A stretch of DNA of 64,000 bases from Luteimicrobium sp042670205. GTDB taxonomy: Bacteria; Actinomycetota; Actinomycetes; Actinomycetales; Cellulomonadaceae. Shown piece after piece: positions 24,807 through 31,882 of the stretch (position 1 is the first letter of the stretch; every line of letters begins with the position of its first letter). The translations under genes and the position numbers were made by a program. The stretch spans positions 23,547 through 87,546 of the forward strand of contig NZ_JBHUWD010000014.1 of assembly GCF_042670205.1 (NCBI RefSeq). The letters are read 5' to 3'. The notes below the pieces were generated by a model. It saw nothing but the letters and a program-made list of their open reading frames with translations, made no database searches and was not told the origin of the DNA.

Positions 24807-25679
24807 TCAGCCGAGCCCGAGCTCGGCGGCGAGGCGCGCGAACCCGTCCTCGGCGGGCTCGCCGGGCTCCCCGGCGACGAGCTGGACGGCCACCTGGTCG
24901 GCGCCCGCGTCGACGTGCTCGGCGAGGCGCGCCGCGACCGACGCCGTCGTCCCGTGGAAGACGACCGCGTCGACGAACCGGTCGCTGCCGCCGCCGGCGA
25001 GGTCGTCCTCGGTGAACCCGAGGCGCAGCCACGAGTTCCGGTAGTTGGTCATCCGGAGGTAGTTCGCCAGGGCGGCGCGCGCCACCGAGCGGGCTCGTGC
25101 GACGTCCGTGTCGAGCACGACGTGCTGCTCGGGCACGAGCAGCGGCTCCGCGCCGAGGATCTCGCGCGCTCCCCGGGTGTGCTCGGGGGTGACGAGGTAC
25201 GGGTGGGCGCCCGCGGTACGGTCGCGCGCCAGGCCCAGCACGCGCGGGCCCAGTGCGGCGAGCACGACGGTCTCCCGGGGGACGCCGTCGGCGACGAGGG
25301 TGTCGACGTACTCGACGAGAGCCTGGTACGGCGTCGCTGCCTTCGCGCCGGACGCCTCACGGTGCCCCGACCCCACCCCGAGCACGAACCGTTCGCCGTA
25401 CGTGTCGAGGAGCCGCCGGGTCGACATCGAGACGTCGTCGACGGCCGCCGTCCAGATGTTCACGATGCCCGTCCCGACGACGAGCGACTGCGTGGCCGCG
25501 AGCAGCTCCTCCGGCTTGGCGAGGCTCGCGTCGGGTGAGCCGCCGACCCACACCGCGCCGTAGCCGAGCCGCTCCAGGGCGGCCGCGAGCGTGCCGTCGA
25601 GGTCGAGGCCCCGTCGCCACACGCCGTACCGCCCGCCGAGGTGAGTGCTGGTCGTGTCGCTGCCCTGCGTCGTCGTCAT
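24807..25679 (-). CDS. LLM-class F420-dependent oxidoreductase (TIGR03620-like)
   Basis: 290 aa, luciferase-like TIM barrel. GRYGVWRRGLDLDG and LERLGYGAVWVGGSPDASLAKPEELLAAT form the start, VVGTGIVNIW the third strand region, and GERFVLGVGSGHREA the loop that contacts the cofactor in F420 members. Expected to transfer hydride with F420 (or FMN) on an unknown substrate. A Ddn-like nitroreductase gene under TetR control is encoded 877 bp away, which supports F420 use in this organism. Confidence 0.82.
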   Translation of the reverse strand: MTTTQGSDTTSTHLGGRYGVWRRGLDLDGTLAAALERLGYGAVWVGGSPDASLAKPEELLAATQSLVVGTGIVNIWTAAVDDVSMSTRRLLDTYGERFVLGVGSGHREASGAKAATPYQALVEYVDTLVADGVPRETVVLAALGPRVLGLARDRTAGAHPYLVTPEHTRGAREILGAEPLLVPEQHVVLDTDVARARSVARAALANYLRMTNYRNSWLRLGFTEDDLAGGGSDRFVDAVVFHGTTASVAARLAEHVDAGADQVAVQLVAGEPGEPAEDGFARLAAELGLG

Positions 25680-25760
25680 ACCGGCGGCAACCGGGCTGGT
25701 GGGCGACCGATTCCCGCGCCGTCCGCGGCCGGTCGCAGGGCTCGTCGGCGTCGTGCGCGC

Positions 25761-26459
25761 TCAGCCTTCGCCGACGATGGCGTCCAGCTCCCGCTCGAGG
25801 AGCAGCGCAGGGTCGAACCCCATGGTCGCGAACTGTCCGTTGACCTCGAGGCCGATGAGCCCGTGCAGACGGGTCCACGACAGGATGACGTCGGCCAGCA
25901 CGGCGCCGGGGATCGCGCCGCGAAGCTCCTCGGGGATCCACGGCGCGCGCTCGAGCTGCTGCTCGAGGATCGTCGGTGGGGCGGCGGGTCGTCCCTCGCG
26001 GGGCTCGAAGTCGCCCATCGCCTCCATGACAGACCCGAGGCTGGCCTGCGCGGCCTCGATCGCGGCGTCGGGGGCGCGGTACCCGGAGAACGGGGTGCCG
26101 AACAGGAGCAGGTAGCGGTGCGGCTGCGCCAGGGCCCAGGCGCGCATCGTGCGGCCGAGGACGCGGACCTGCTCGCCGGGCCCGTCGGGTGCCGCGAGGC
26201 CGATGGCGCGGGTGAGGGTCGTGCCGAGGTCGTCGTAGGCGTCGACGATCAGCGCGGTGAGGAGCTCGTCCCGGCTCGAGAAGTAGCGGTAGAGCGCCGG
26301 GCCGGTCATGCCGAGCTCGCGCGCGATCGCGTTGAGCGAGAGGGCCGCTTGACCCCCGGTCGCGAGCTGGTCGAGGGCGATGCGCTTGGCCTCGTCCCGT
26401 GTCTCGGCGCGGTAGCGGTCGCGGCGGCTCGGGCGCTGCGCGGGAGCTGGCTCGGTCAC
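25761..26459 (-). CDS. TetR-family repressor (WHG-type C-terminal domain)
   Basis: About 232 aa from GTG 26459, which has GAAGAGAG 5 nt upstream. An upstream in-frame ATG at 26495 would run into the divergent promoter and is less likely. N-terminal HTH: LSLNAIARELGMTGPALYRYFSSRDELLTALI. The C-terminal ligand domain contains ALAQPHRYLLLFGTPFSGY, typical of TetR_C_13. It most likely represses the divergent nitroreductase gene through the operator at 26520-26536. Confidence 0.88.
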   Translation of the reverse strand: MTEPAPAQRPSRRDRYRAETRDEAKRIALDQLATGGQAALSLNAIARELGMTGPALYRYFSSRDELLTALIVDAYDDLGTTLTRAIGLAAPDGPGEQVRVLGRTMRAWALAQPHRYLLLFGTPFSGYRAPDAAIEAAQASLGSVMEAMGDFEPREGRPAAPPTILEQQLERAPWIPEELRGAIPGAVLADVILSWTRLHGLIGLEVNGQFATMGFDPALLLERELDAIVGEG

Positions 26460-26488
26460 GTGGCTCTCTTCGTCCGTGCTTCCAGGGG

Positions 26489-26517
26489 TTGACATCACTA
26501 AGTAACACCCTCAATCT
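26489..26517 (+). promoter_or_regulatory. promoter of the Ddn-like nitroreductase gene
   Basis: TTGACA (26489-26494) is a consensus -35. CAATCT (26512-26517), 17 bp downstream, serves as a -10. The TetR operator follows immediately, so the bound repressor would cover the transcription start. Confidence 0.6.
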
Positions 26518-26519
26518 GA

Positions 26520-26536
26520 AGTAAGAACCTCTTACT
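26520..26536. promoter_or_regulatory. TetR operator
   Basis: AGTAAGA-ACC-TCTTACT is a perfect 7-bp-arm inverted repeat placed just after the -10 box of the nitroreductase promoter and before its GTG at 26556. A related half-site, AGTAACA, begins at 26501. Inferred to bind the divergent TetR protein. Confidence 0.65.
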
Positions 26537-26555
26537 CACGCGAGGGAGTGTCACC

Positions 26556-27248
26556 GTGTCCATCGTCGCACCCGTCCCGCACATCCCCCGAGGGCTCGCC
26601 GTCGGCACCCTCGTCGCGGCCGCGATCGTCTGGGGCCTGTTCCTCCTCCAGCCGGGCGCCGTGTGGCAGCCGCTCGCCCAGACGGGCGTGTACGTCGCGC
26701 TGTTCGTCCTGACCTGGGCGAACCCGAGGCTCAAGGTCCTGCTCGTCCGGATCCTCCAGCGCTGGATCGTCAACCCGGTCGTGCGGGCGGGGTTCCTGGT
26801 GGGGCTCAACCCCTTCGGGGTGGCGATCCTCGAGACGCGCGGCCGCACCACGGGAAAGCCACGCCGCACCCCGGTCGGCAACGGCCGGCGCGGCGACGAG
26901 CTGTGGATCGTCGCCGAGCACGGCGAACGCGCCGGTTACGTCCGCAACATCCGCCACGACCCGCACGTGCGCCTCCGGCTGAGGCTCGGGCTGCGGCACC
27001 GCTGGGTCGACGGGATCGCGACCGTCCGCCCCGACGACGACGCCCTCGCCCGCCAGCGCAGCGTCATCGCCTGGCACCCGCTGCGGGCCCTCAACGCCGT
27101 GAACGTCCGGGTCCTCGGCGCCGACCTGCTGAGCGTGCACGTCCAGCTCGCCCTCCCCGGCCGGGCCCCGGTTCCCGACGACGACGGCGCCGCGCCCGCC
27201 AAGGTAGTTCGTGCGCCGTCCGACGCTCGCCCAGGGCTCGTGGGTTGA
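26556..27248 (+). CDS. Ddn-like F420H2-dependent nitroreductase family protein
   Basis: 230 aa. Two N-terminal hydrophobic helices (~15-35 and ~40-55) suggest membrane attachment. The split-barrel domain has the family motif ETRGRTTGKPRRTPVG at ~92-107 followed by LWIVAEHGERAGYVRNIRHDPHVRLRL, which positions the deazaflavin. Family members reduce quinones or nitro compounds with F420H2. GTG start behind GAGGGAG. Its promoter is overlapped by a TetR operator, so induction by a substrate-like ligand is likely. Confidence 0.85.
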   Translation: MSIVAPVPHIPRGLAVGTLVAAAIVWGLFLLQPGAVWQPLAQTGVYVALFVLTWANPRLKVLLVRILQRWIVNPVVRAGFLVGLNPFGVAILETRGRTTGKPRRTPVGNGRRGDELWIVAEHGERAGYVRNIRHDPHVRLRLRLGLRHRWVDGIATVRPDDDALARQRSVIAWHPLRALNAVNVRVLGADLLSVHVQLALPGRAPVPDDDGAAPAKVVRAPSDARPGLVG

Positions 27249-27316
27249 CGGTTCGGCCGGCGCCCCGGTGCTACGTTGACGCCAGCGTCGCGTGCCGGTG
27301 GCAGACCGTGTCAGGC

Positions 27317-27382
27317 ATGGAGGCGCGGAACCCGAAGGACAACGACATGACGACGTCGTCCCCTTCGCTCTCACGTGACTGA
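27317..27382 (+). CDS. possible 21-aa leader peptide before the hemerythrin gene
   Basis: A short frame runs from ATG 27317 or, behind GAAGGA, from ATG 27346. It ends at TGA 27380-27382 and overlaps the GTG start of the hemerythrin gene by 8 bp. That geometry would couple translation. A TACGTT box at 27272 precedes it. It may simply be the 5' leader. Confidence 0.25.
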   Translation: MEARNPKDNDMTTSSPSLSRD

Positions 27383-27845
27383 GGGCGAGACGACCAGGCT
27401 GGTCGCCTGGAACCACGAGCTGCGGAGCGTCCACACGCGTCTGCGCGCCGCGCTGCGGCTCACCCGTGAGGCGCTCGCCGGTGGTGCGCCCGCCGAGGCG
27501 GCGAGTCGCGACCTCCTGTTGTTCTGCCACGGCTTCTGCACCGCCCTGACCGGGCACCACGAGGGAGAGGACCGGGAGCTGTTCCCGGCGATCGCGGCCG
27601 CGCACCCGTCGCTGCGACCGACGCTGGACCGGTTGGTGCAGGACCACGCGCTGGTCGCCTCCCTGGTGACGGGGCTGCAGCGCGCGGTGGACGCGCCGTC
27701 GTCGTCGCCGGAGCTCGAGCAGCATCTCGACGGCATCGCCGCGATCATGGAGAACCACTTCCGGTACGAGGAGCGAGCACTGTCGTCGGTCCTCGAGACC
27801 CTCGCGCTCGACGCCGAGCCCGCCCAGGTGCTGGGCCCGCTGTGA
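27375..27845 (+). CDS. hemerythrin-domain protein
   Basis: 156 aa HHE-type four-helix bundle. Candidate iron ligands are His in WNHELRSVHTRL (near residue 14 and 19), the HHEGEDRELFP segment (His/Glu), the His in VQDHALV and the HFRYEE motif near 130, which together match the hemerythrin pattern. Predicted to bind a di-iron centre for O2, NO or redox sensing or storage in the cytoplasm. GTG start. Its TGA overlaps the next gene's start (GTGA). Confidence 0.82.
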   Translation: MTEGETTRLVAWNHELRSVHTRLRAALRLTREALAGGAPAEAASRDLLLFCHGFCTALTGHHEGEDRELFPAIAAAHPSLRPTLDRLVQDHALVASLVTGLQRAVDAPSSSPELEQHLDGIAAIMENHFRYEERALSSVLETLALDAEPAQVLGPL

Positions 27846-28273
27846 GCGGACTGACCCGGGCGAAGGCGGACCTCGCCGCCGGTGACGTGCGTGCGGCCCG
27901 CGAACGGCTGAAGAGCCTCGTCGTGACGTACCCGCACGATCTCGAGGTCCGTCGACTCCTGGCCGAGGCCTACCGGCGTGACGGCCAGCCGACGGAGGCG
28001 GGGCGCTGGGGTTACCTGGTCGGCCCCGACGCGACCGAGAGCGAGCGGCGGGCGTTCGAGCACCACAACGGTTTCGCGTCGTGCGCACGGGTGACGGAGT
28101 CGCGACTGCGGCAGCTCCTGCGGAGCGACGACCTCGCCCGCATCGCCGATACCGAGGGTCGCGCCCTCCTGAGGTCCCTTCCGCGCAGGAGGCCGTTGGA
28201 TCGTCGGGACGGCCCGTTCGAGCTCGTCGCCCGCCGCGTGGCGACTTGGCGGGCGGCCTCGACCTGGCGCTGA
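27842..28273 (+). CDS. DUF6584-family protein
   Basis: 143 aa. The N-terminal TPR-like helix pair (LAAGDVRAARERLKSLV, YPHDLEVRRLLAEAYRRDGQPTEAGRWGYL) is followed by a conserved-looking AFEHHNGFASC. I recognise this from actinobacterial proteins annotated DUF6584, function unknown. Coupled to the hemerythrin gene by a 4-bp GTGA overlap. The C-terminus is Arg-rich. Confidence 0.65.
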   Translation: MSGLTRAKADLAAGDVRAARERLKSLVVTYPHDLEVRRLLAEAYRRDGQPTEAGRWGYLVGPDATESERRAFEHHNGFASCARVTESRLRQLLRSDDLARIADTEGRALLRSLPRRRPLDRRDGPFELVARRVATWRAASTWR

Positions 28274-28330
28274 GCCCGCGTAGCGTGGACACGAGCCGCG
28301 CTGGGCTCGCGGCCCTGCCGAGGGGAGTGA

Positions 28331-28906
28331 ATGGCGACGTCGGACGAGCTGTGGACGATCGGCCACTGGACGTGCCCCGAGGACACGTTCGTCGGGATGC
28401 TCCGCGAGGCAGGCGTCGAACGCGTGGCGGACGTGCGTGTGGCGCCGAGCTCCCGGCGCAGCCCGCAGTTCACGCGCGACGTCATGCGCGAGTGGCTGGG
28501 GCACGCAGACGTCGACTACGTGCACCTGCCGGAGCTCGGTGGGCACCGCCCGCGCCGACCGGAGGCGGGCGACCTCAACGCGGGATGGCACAACACGAGT
28601 TTCCGCGGGTACGCGGACTACACGCTGACGCCGGCGTACGAGGACGGCGTCGCCCACCTGCTCACGCTCGCAGCGGAGCTCCCGACGGTTGTCCTCTGCG
28701 CTGAACCGATGCCGTGGCGGTGCCACCGGCTGCTGATCGCCAACACCGTGGCGGCGCGAGGCGGCGTCGTGCAGCACGTCCTCGGGCCCGGGTCGGTCCG
28801 TACCCACGAGCTGGGGCGCTGGGGTGCGACGCCGGTGCACGGCGACGACGGTCGCCTGACCTACCCGGCCGACGCCGACCCGCCGCGCGAGTCGCCCGCC
28901 GCGTAG
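28331..28906 (+). CDS. DUF488-family protein
   Basis: 191 aa. LWTIGHWTCPEDTFVGMLREAGVERVADVR is the diagnostic N-terminus. FTRDVMREWL and CAEPMPWRCHRLLIA (CxxPxxCHR-like, with two Cys and a His) complete the family pattern. Function unknown, possibly nucleic-acid or nucleotide related. TAGCGT at 28281 is a likely -10 and GAGGGGAG the ribosome-binding site. The last codons and the TAG lie inside sequence homologous to the DNA ligase 3' end, so the ancestral order was probably DUF488 directly convergent with the ligase. Confidence 0.85.
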   Translation: MATSDELWTIGHWTCPEDTFVGMLREAGVERVADVRVAPSSRRSPQFTRDVMREWLGHADVDYVHLPELGGHRPRRPEAGDLNAGWHNTSFRGYADYTLTPAYEDGVAHLLTLAAELPTVVLCAEPMPWRCHRLLIANTVAARGGVVQHVLGPGSVRTHELGRWGATPVHGDDGRLTYPADADPPRESPAA

Positions 28907-29154
28907 GACCGCACCGTGTCGATCGTGTCCGCCTCGGCGGGGGTCTTGTCGTCGCGGTAGCGCAGCACTCGGGCGAACCGGAGCGCGACGCCGCCTGGGT
29001 AGCGGGTCGACCGCTGCACGCCGTCGAACGCGATCTCCACGACCTGCTCGGGCCGCACCTTGACGACGTACCCGTCGGTCGGCCCGTCGGCGAGCTCCGT
29101 GAATCGCTCGGTCTGACACGCGAGCATCGCTTCCGTCATCCCCTTGAACGTCTT
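28899..29154 (-). pseudogene. truncated DNA ligase 3' end, copy 1
   Basis: Reading the minus strand gives KTFKGMTEAMLACQTERFTE and on to ADTIDTVRSYAAG, the last ~85 residues of the intact ligase encoded at 30259-31836. By eye it matches that gene at roughly 90% of positions, best at the ligase's extreme 3' end. The catalytic core is missing, so it cannot be an active ligase. Homology stops at 29154, right after AACGTCTT on the plus strand, the same base at which copy 2 stops. The far side abuts DUF488, suggesting this is the original ligase tail, displaced by insertion. Confidence 0.85.
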
Positions 29155-29180
29155 GCAGGTTAAAAGTGACATACGACCGA
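29155..29180. repeat. junction sequence, copy 1
   Basis: Immediately beyond the ligase-tail boundary, GCA is followed 6-7 nt later by AAGTGAC-A-TACGACCGA. The same arrangement, with one 1-nt gap and one substitution in its final 16-17 nt, follows the second ligase fragment at 29778-29803. It is not present beyond the equivalent point in the intact ligase. It may be an insertion-junction remnant or the upstream part of a shared promoter. Confidence 0.55.
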
Positions 29181-29202
29181 AGTCGGTGGATAGAGTCACG
29201 CT

Positions 29203-29508
29203 GTGACGCACGCCGACGCGCTCTTCTCGATCACCAGGTCGTTGTGGGATCGGCTGTCGGCTGACATCCGTGGAGTCGCGTACTTGCTTGGCGAGTCGAC
29301 GCTGGCTGTCCGGTTCATGCTCGCTAACGAACCCGACGAGATGAGATTGGGCATGATCTCCGATGCCGAAACCGAGTGCATCGCAGACTTCTGGCAAACG
29401 CATCACGTGTCATACATCGCGGAACACCTGCCGTCTCACCTGCCGCGGGTACTTCGTCCAGGCGAGCGTTGGGTGATCGTTCGCTATGAGCCGCCGCTCT
29501 CTGTGTAG
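29203..29508 (+). CDS. 101-aa protein of unknown function, cargo 1 (immunity-like size)
   Basis: Small acidic protein (MTHADALFSITRSLWDRL at the start) with the central motif ISDAETECIADF and a C-terminal GERWVIVRYEPP. From memory this layout resembles ~100-aa proteins often found in toxin-immunity loci, but I cannot verify that and no function is assigned. Codon use is visibly less GC-biased than the neighbours. GTG 29203 is preceded 6 nt upstream by TAGAGT, so it is probably leaderless. It lies between two ligase-tail fragments and faces them. Confidence 0.7.
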   Translation: MTHADALFSITRSLWDRLSADIRGVAYLLGESTLAVRFMLANEPDEMRLGMISDAETECIADFWQTHHVSYIAEHLPSHLPRVLRPGERWVIVRYEPPLSV

Positions 29509-29524
29509 GCGGACCCTGGGGCTC

Positions 29525-29777
29525 GGAACGAGCGGACCGTCTCAATGGTGTCCGCCTCGGCCGCAGACTTGTCGTCGCGGTAGCGGAGTACATGCGCGAA
29601 ACGAAGGGCGACGCCACCCGGGTATCTGCTGGACCGCTGCACGCCGTCGAACGCGATCTCCACGACTTGCTCGGGCCGCACCTTCACGACGTACCCGTCG
29701 GTCGGCCCATCCGCGAGCTCGAGGAACCGCTCGGTCTGCCACGCGAGCATCTGGTCGGTCATCCCCTTGAACGTCTT
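29525..29777 (-). pseudogene. truncated DNA ligase 3' end, copy 2
   Basis: Minus-strand reading gives KTFKGMTDQMLAWQTERFLE and ends ADTIETVRSFRAPG. The 147 bp at 29631-29777 differ from 30376-30522 of the intact ligase at one base only (29667). The remainder, toward the ligase 3' end, is clearly diverged. That sharp change marks recent recombination or conversion. Truncated at the same ligase position as copy 1. No catalytic residues are present, so it is a remnant. Confidence 0.87.
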
Positions 29778-29803
29778 GCACGCAACGAAGTCACTACGAC
29801 CGA
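29778..29803. repeat. junction sequence, copy 2
   Basis: Begins with GCA at the ligase-tail boundary and ends AAGTCAC-TACGACCGA, matching the element at 29155-29180. In the ligase frame it could encode SDFVAC before KTFKG, faintly like GGFVMLG of the intact protein, so it might also be degraded sequence from a divergent ligase homologue. Confidence 0.5.
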
Positions 29804-29836
29804 TGATGCGTGTCCGAATGCGTTAGCGTCCGCTAG

Positions 29837-30262
29837 ATGGCCGAGCAGGTAGTCGCTCACGACTTCGGCGTGCGGTGGGAACCGAATGCCCCTGAGGCAG
29901 TCGTCGTCGCCGTCGATGCCGTACTGACATTGGCATTACGCGCGCACGGGGACGACGACGACCAGCGATCCGTAGTCCTGCGATGGTCCGGCGTCATGTG
30001 GTCGTGCACGGGATCGCCCAACGACGAGGGAGTTCGGTTCCATCGGCTGTACGCCAAGGGCCTTGACCGCGTGCTATGGGCCGGGCGCGTCGAACGAAGC
30101 GAACTCATCGATTCACTCCCACGGACGGTTCAGAGGCCCTCCGACCTCACGCACTACGTCGTGCTGCTCAAGGAGGACACGGTCGAGGTCGTCGCCCGCG
30201 CGGTGGAAGTCCTCCGCGCCGAGGGCACGCCGCGCGATGCCGCACGCGCTGCACTCTCCTAG
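29837..30262 (+). CDS. 141-aa protein of unknown function, cargo 2
   Basis: Predicted soluble alpha/beta protein with two notable segments: VVLRWSGVMWSCTGSPNDEGVRFHRLYAKGLDRVLWAG and THYVVLLKEDTVEVVA. No family assigned; related actinobacterial hypotheticals seem familiar but unverified. TAGCGT lies 7 nt before ATG 29837, inside a small palindrome (TAGCG-TC-CGCTA), so the mRNA is likely leaderless. Its TAG and the ligase TAG are the two strands of one CTAG at 30259-30262. It sits between ligase-tail copy 2 and the intact ligase. Confidence 0.7.
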   Translation: MAEQVVAHDFGVRWEPNAPEAVVVAVDAVLTLALRAHGDDDDQRSVVLRWSGVMWSCTGSPNDEGVRFHRLYAKGLDRVLWAGRVERSELIDSLPRTVQRPSDLTHYVVLLKEDTVEVVARAVEVLRAEGTPRDAARAALS

Positions 30263-31836
30263 CCGGCCGCGTACACGCGCACGGCATCGATCGTGTCGGC
30301 CTCGGCGGGGGTCTTGTCGTCGCGGTAGCGCAGCACCCGCGCGAACCGGAGTGCCACGCCGCCGGGGTAGCGGGTGGACCGCTGCACGCCGTCGAACGCG
30401 ATCTCCACGACCTGCTCGGGCCGCACCTTCACGACGTACCCGTCGGTCGGCCCATCCGCGAGCTCGAGGAACCGCTCGGTCTGCCACGCGAGCATCTGGT
30501 CGGTCATCCCCTTGAACGTCTTACCCAGCATCACGAAGCCGCCGTCGGGGTCGCGCGCGCCGAGGTGGATGTTCGACAGGTACCCCTGCCGCCGTCCTGA
30601 CCCGCGCTCGACGGCGAGCACCACGAGGTCGAGGGTGTGCCGCGGCTTCACCTTGACCCACCCGGCCCCGCGCCGTCCGGCGGCGTAGGGCGCGTCGAGT
30701 GCCTTGACGACAACGCCCTCCTGGCCCCGCGCGACGGCGTCCGTGAAGAACGCGCCCGCCGCGTCCGCGTCGCCGGTCACCAGCCGCCCGACGGCGTACG
30801 GCCCGGCGAACCCGTCGAGGACGGCGAGGCGGTCGCGCAGGGGTGCGTCCAGGAGGTCGCGGCCGTCGACGTGCAGCACGTCGAAGAAGAACGGCGTCAG
30901 CTCGACGGCCGCGAGCGCTTCGGCCTCCTGCGTCGCTGACCGCGACGCCGTCTCCTGGAACGGGCGCGGCGTGCCCGACGCGTCCACGGCGAGGGCTTCG
31001 CCGTCGAGCACGAAGGCCCGTGCGTCCAGGGCGAGGGCGGCGGCCACGATCTCGGGGACGCGGGGCGTGATGTCGTCGAGGCTGCGCGTGAAGACGCGGA
31101 CGTCGTCGCCGGTGCGGTGGACTTGGATGCGGATGCCGTCGAGCTTGGTGTCGACGGACACCGCGGCCCCGGGCGGGCCGAGCTTCTCGATCGCGGCGGC
31201 GACGTCGGGCGCGGACTGCGCGAGCATCGGCCGCACGGGCCGCCCGACCTCCAGCCCGAAGCCACCGAGCACCTCGGAGGCCGCCGCAGGGTCGGGGGCC
31301 CGGAGCGCCGCGACGGCGACGGCGCCCGTGTCGCCGCGGAGCATCACGGCTCGTCGCGCTGTGTCCGCCGTGGCCCCCGATGCCTCGGCGATCGCGTCCA
31401 CGACGACGGCGTCGAGCGCTCCCTGCCGCAGCTCGCCCGTGACGAGCCCGCGCAGGAACCGCTGCTCCCGCTCGGTCGCGGCCCCGAAGATCGCCGAGGC
31501 CTCCGTCGCACGGGCGGTGTCAGACCCGGGCCCCGACAAGCCGGCCATGCGCTCGAACGCGGCGTCGACCTCGCTGACCGTCAGTGTCGCCTCGTCGGCC
31601 GGCGCAGGAAGGGAACGCAGGGAAGCCCACCCGAGCCCGGTCCGACGCTGCCGGAGCTCACCCGCGAGGTACGACGTGACGACGGCGAGCTCGTCCGGCC
31701 CGGGCTCGCTCTCGCCGACCGGTGGGATCTCCTCGGCGGCGCGGCGCAGGAGCGCGGCGATGGACGCGCGCTTCGCGAGCCGTGACCTCGTGGCCGCGAC
31801 GGCCTCGGACGTGGCGGCGACGTCGTCGAGCAGCAT
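30259..31836 (-). CDS. ligB: ATP-dependent DNA ligase (LigB type)
   Basis: 525 aa, the length of mycobacterial LigB-type enzymes. An N-terminal DNA-binding domain (~1-200) includes FLRGLVTGELRQGALDAVV. The nucleotidyltransferase domain starts at DTKLDGIRIQVHR with the adenylated Lys (motif I). VLDGEALA is motif III, FFFDVLHVDG lies in the region of motif IIIa, EGVVVKALDAPYAAGRRGAGWVKVKP covers motifs IV and V, and the OB domain ends the protein. Non-essential ATP ligases like this probably act in repair beside NAD-dependent LigA. GGAGAG precedes ATG 31836. Its last 87 codons are the segment repeated twice to the left, so the current 3' end may have been acquired with cargo 2. Confidence 0.92.
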   Translation of the reverse strand: MLLDDVAATSEAVAATRSRLAKRASIAALLRRAAEEIPPVGESEPGPDELAVVTSYLAGELRQRRTGLGWASLRSLPAPADEATLTVSEVDAAFERMAGLSGPGSDTARATEASAIFGAATEREQRFLRGLVTGELRQGALDAVVVDAIAEASGATADTARRAVMLRGDTGAVAVAALRAPDPAAASEVLGGFGLEVGRPVRPMLAQSAPDVAAAIEKLGPPGAAVSVDTKLDGIRIQVHRTGDDVRVFTRSLDDITPRVPEIVAAALALDARAFVLDGEALAVDASGTPRPFQETASRSATQEAEALAAVELTPFFFDVLHVDGRDLLDAPLRDRLAVLDGFAGPYAVGRLVTGDADAAGAFFTDAVARGQEGVVVKALDAPYAAGRRGAGWVKVKPRHTLDLVVLAVERGSGRRQGYLSNIHLGARDPDGGFVMLGKTFKGMTDQMLAWQTERFLELADGPTDGYVVKVRPEQVVEIAFDGVQRSTRYPGGVALRFARVLRYRDDKTPAEADTIDAVRVYAAG

Positions 31837-31882
31837 GTCTCATGCTCTCCCCGGCCGCCCACGTAGGCCTTACTGTGTGCGC

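Noticed and set aside
27245..27277. TTGACG/TACGTT as a full promoter for the hemerythrin gene
   Set aside because: Spacing is 21 bp, too long; only the -10-like box is kept as tentative.
28861..29406. 181-aa minus-strand frame containing the ligase tail
   Set aside because: The N-terminal half is antisense of the 101-aa gene and the rest is a truncated ligase end without catalytic residues; treated as a remnant rather than a gene.
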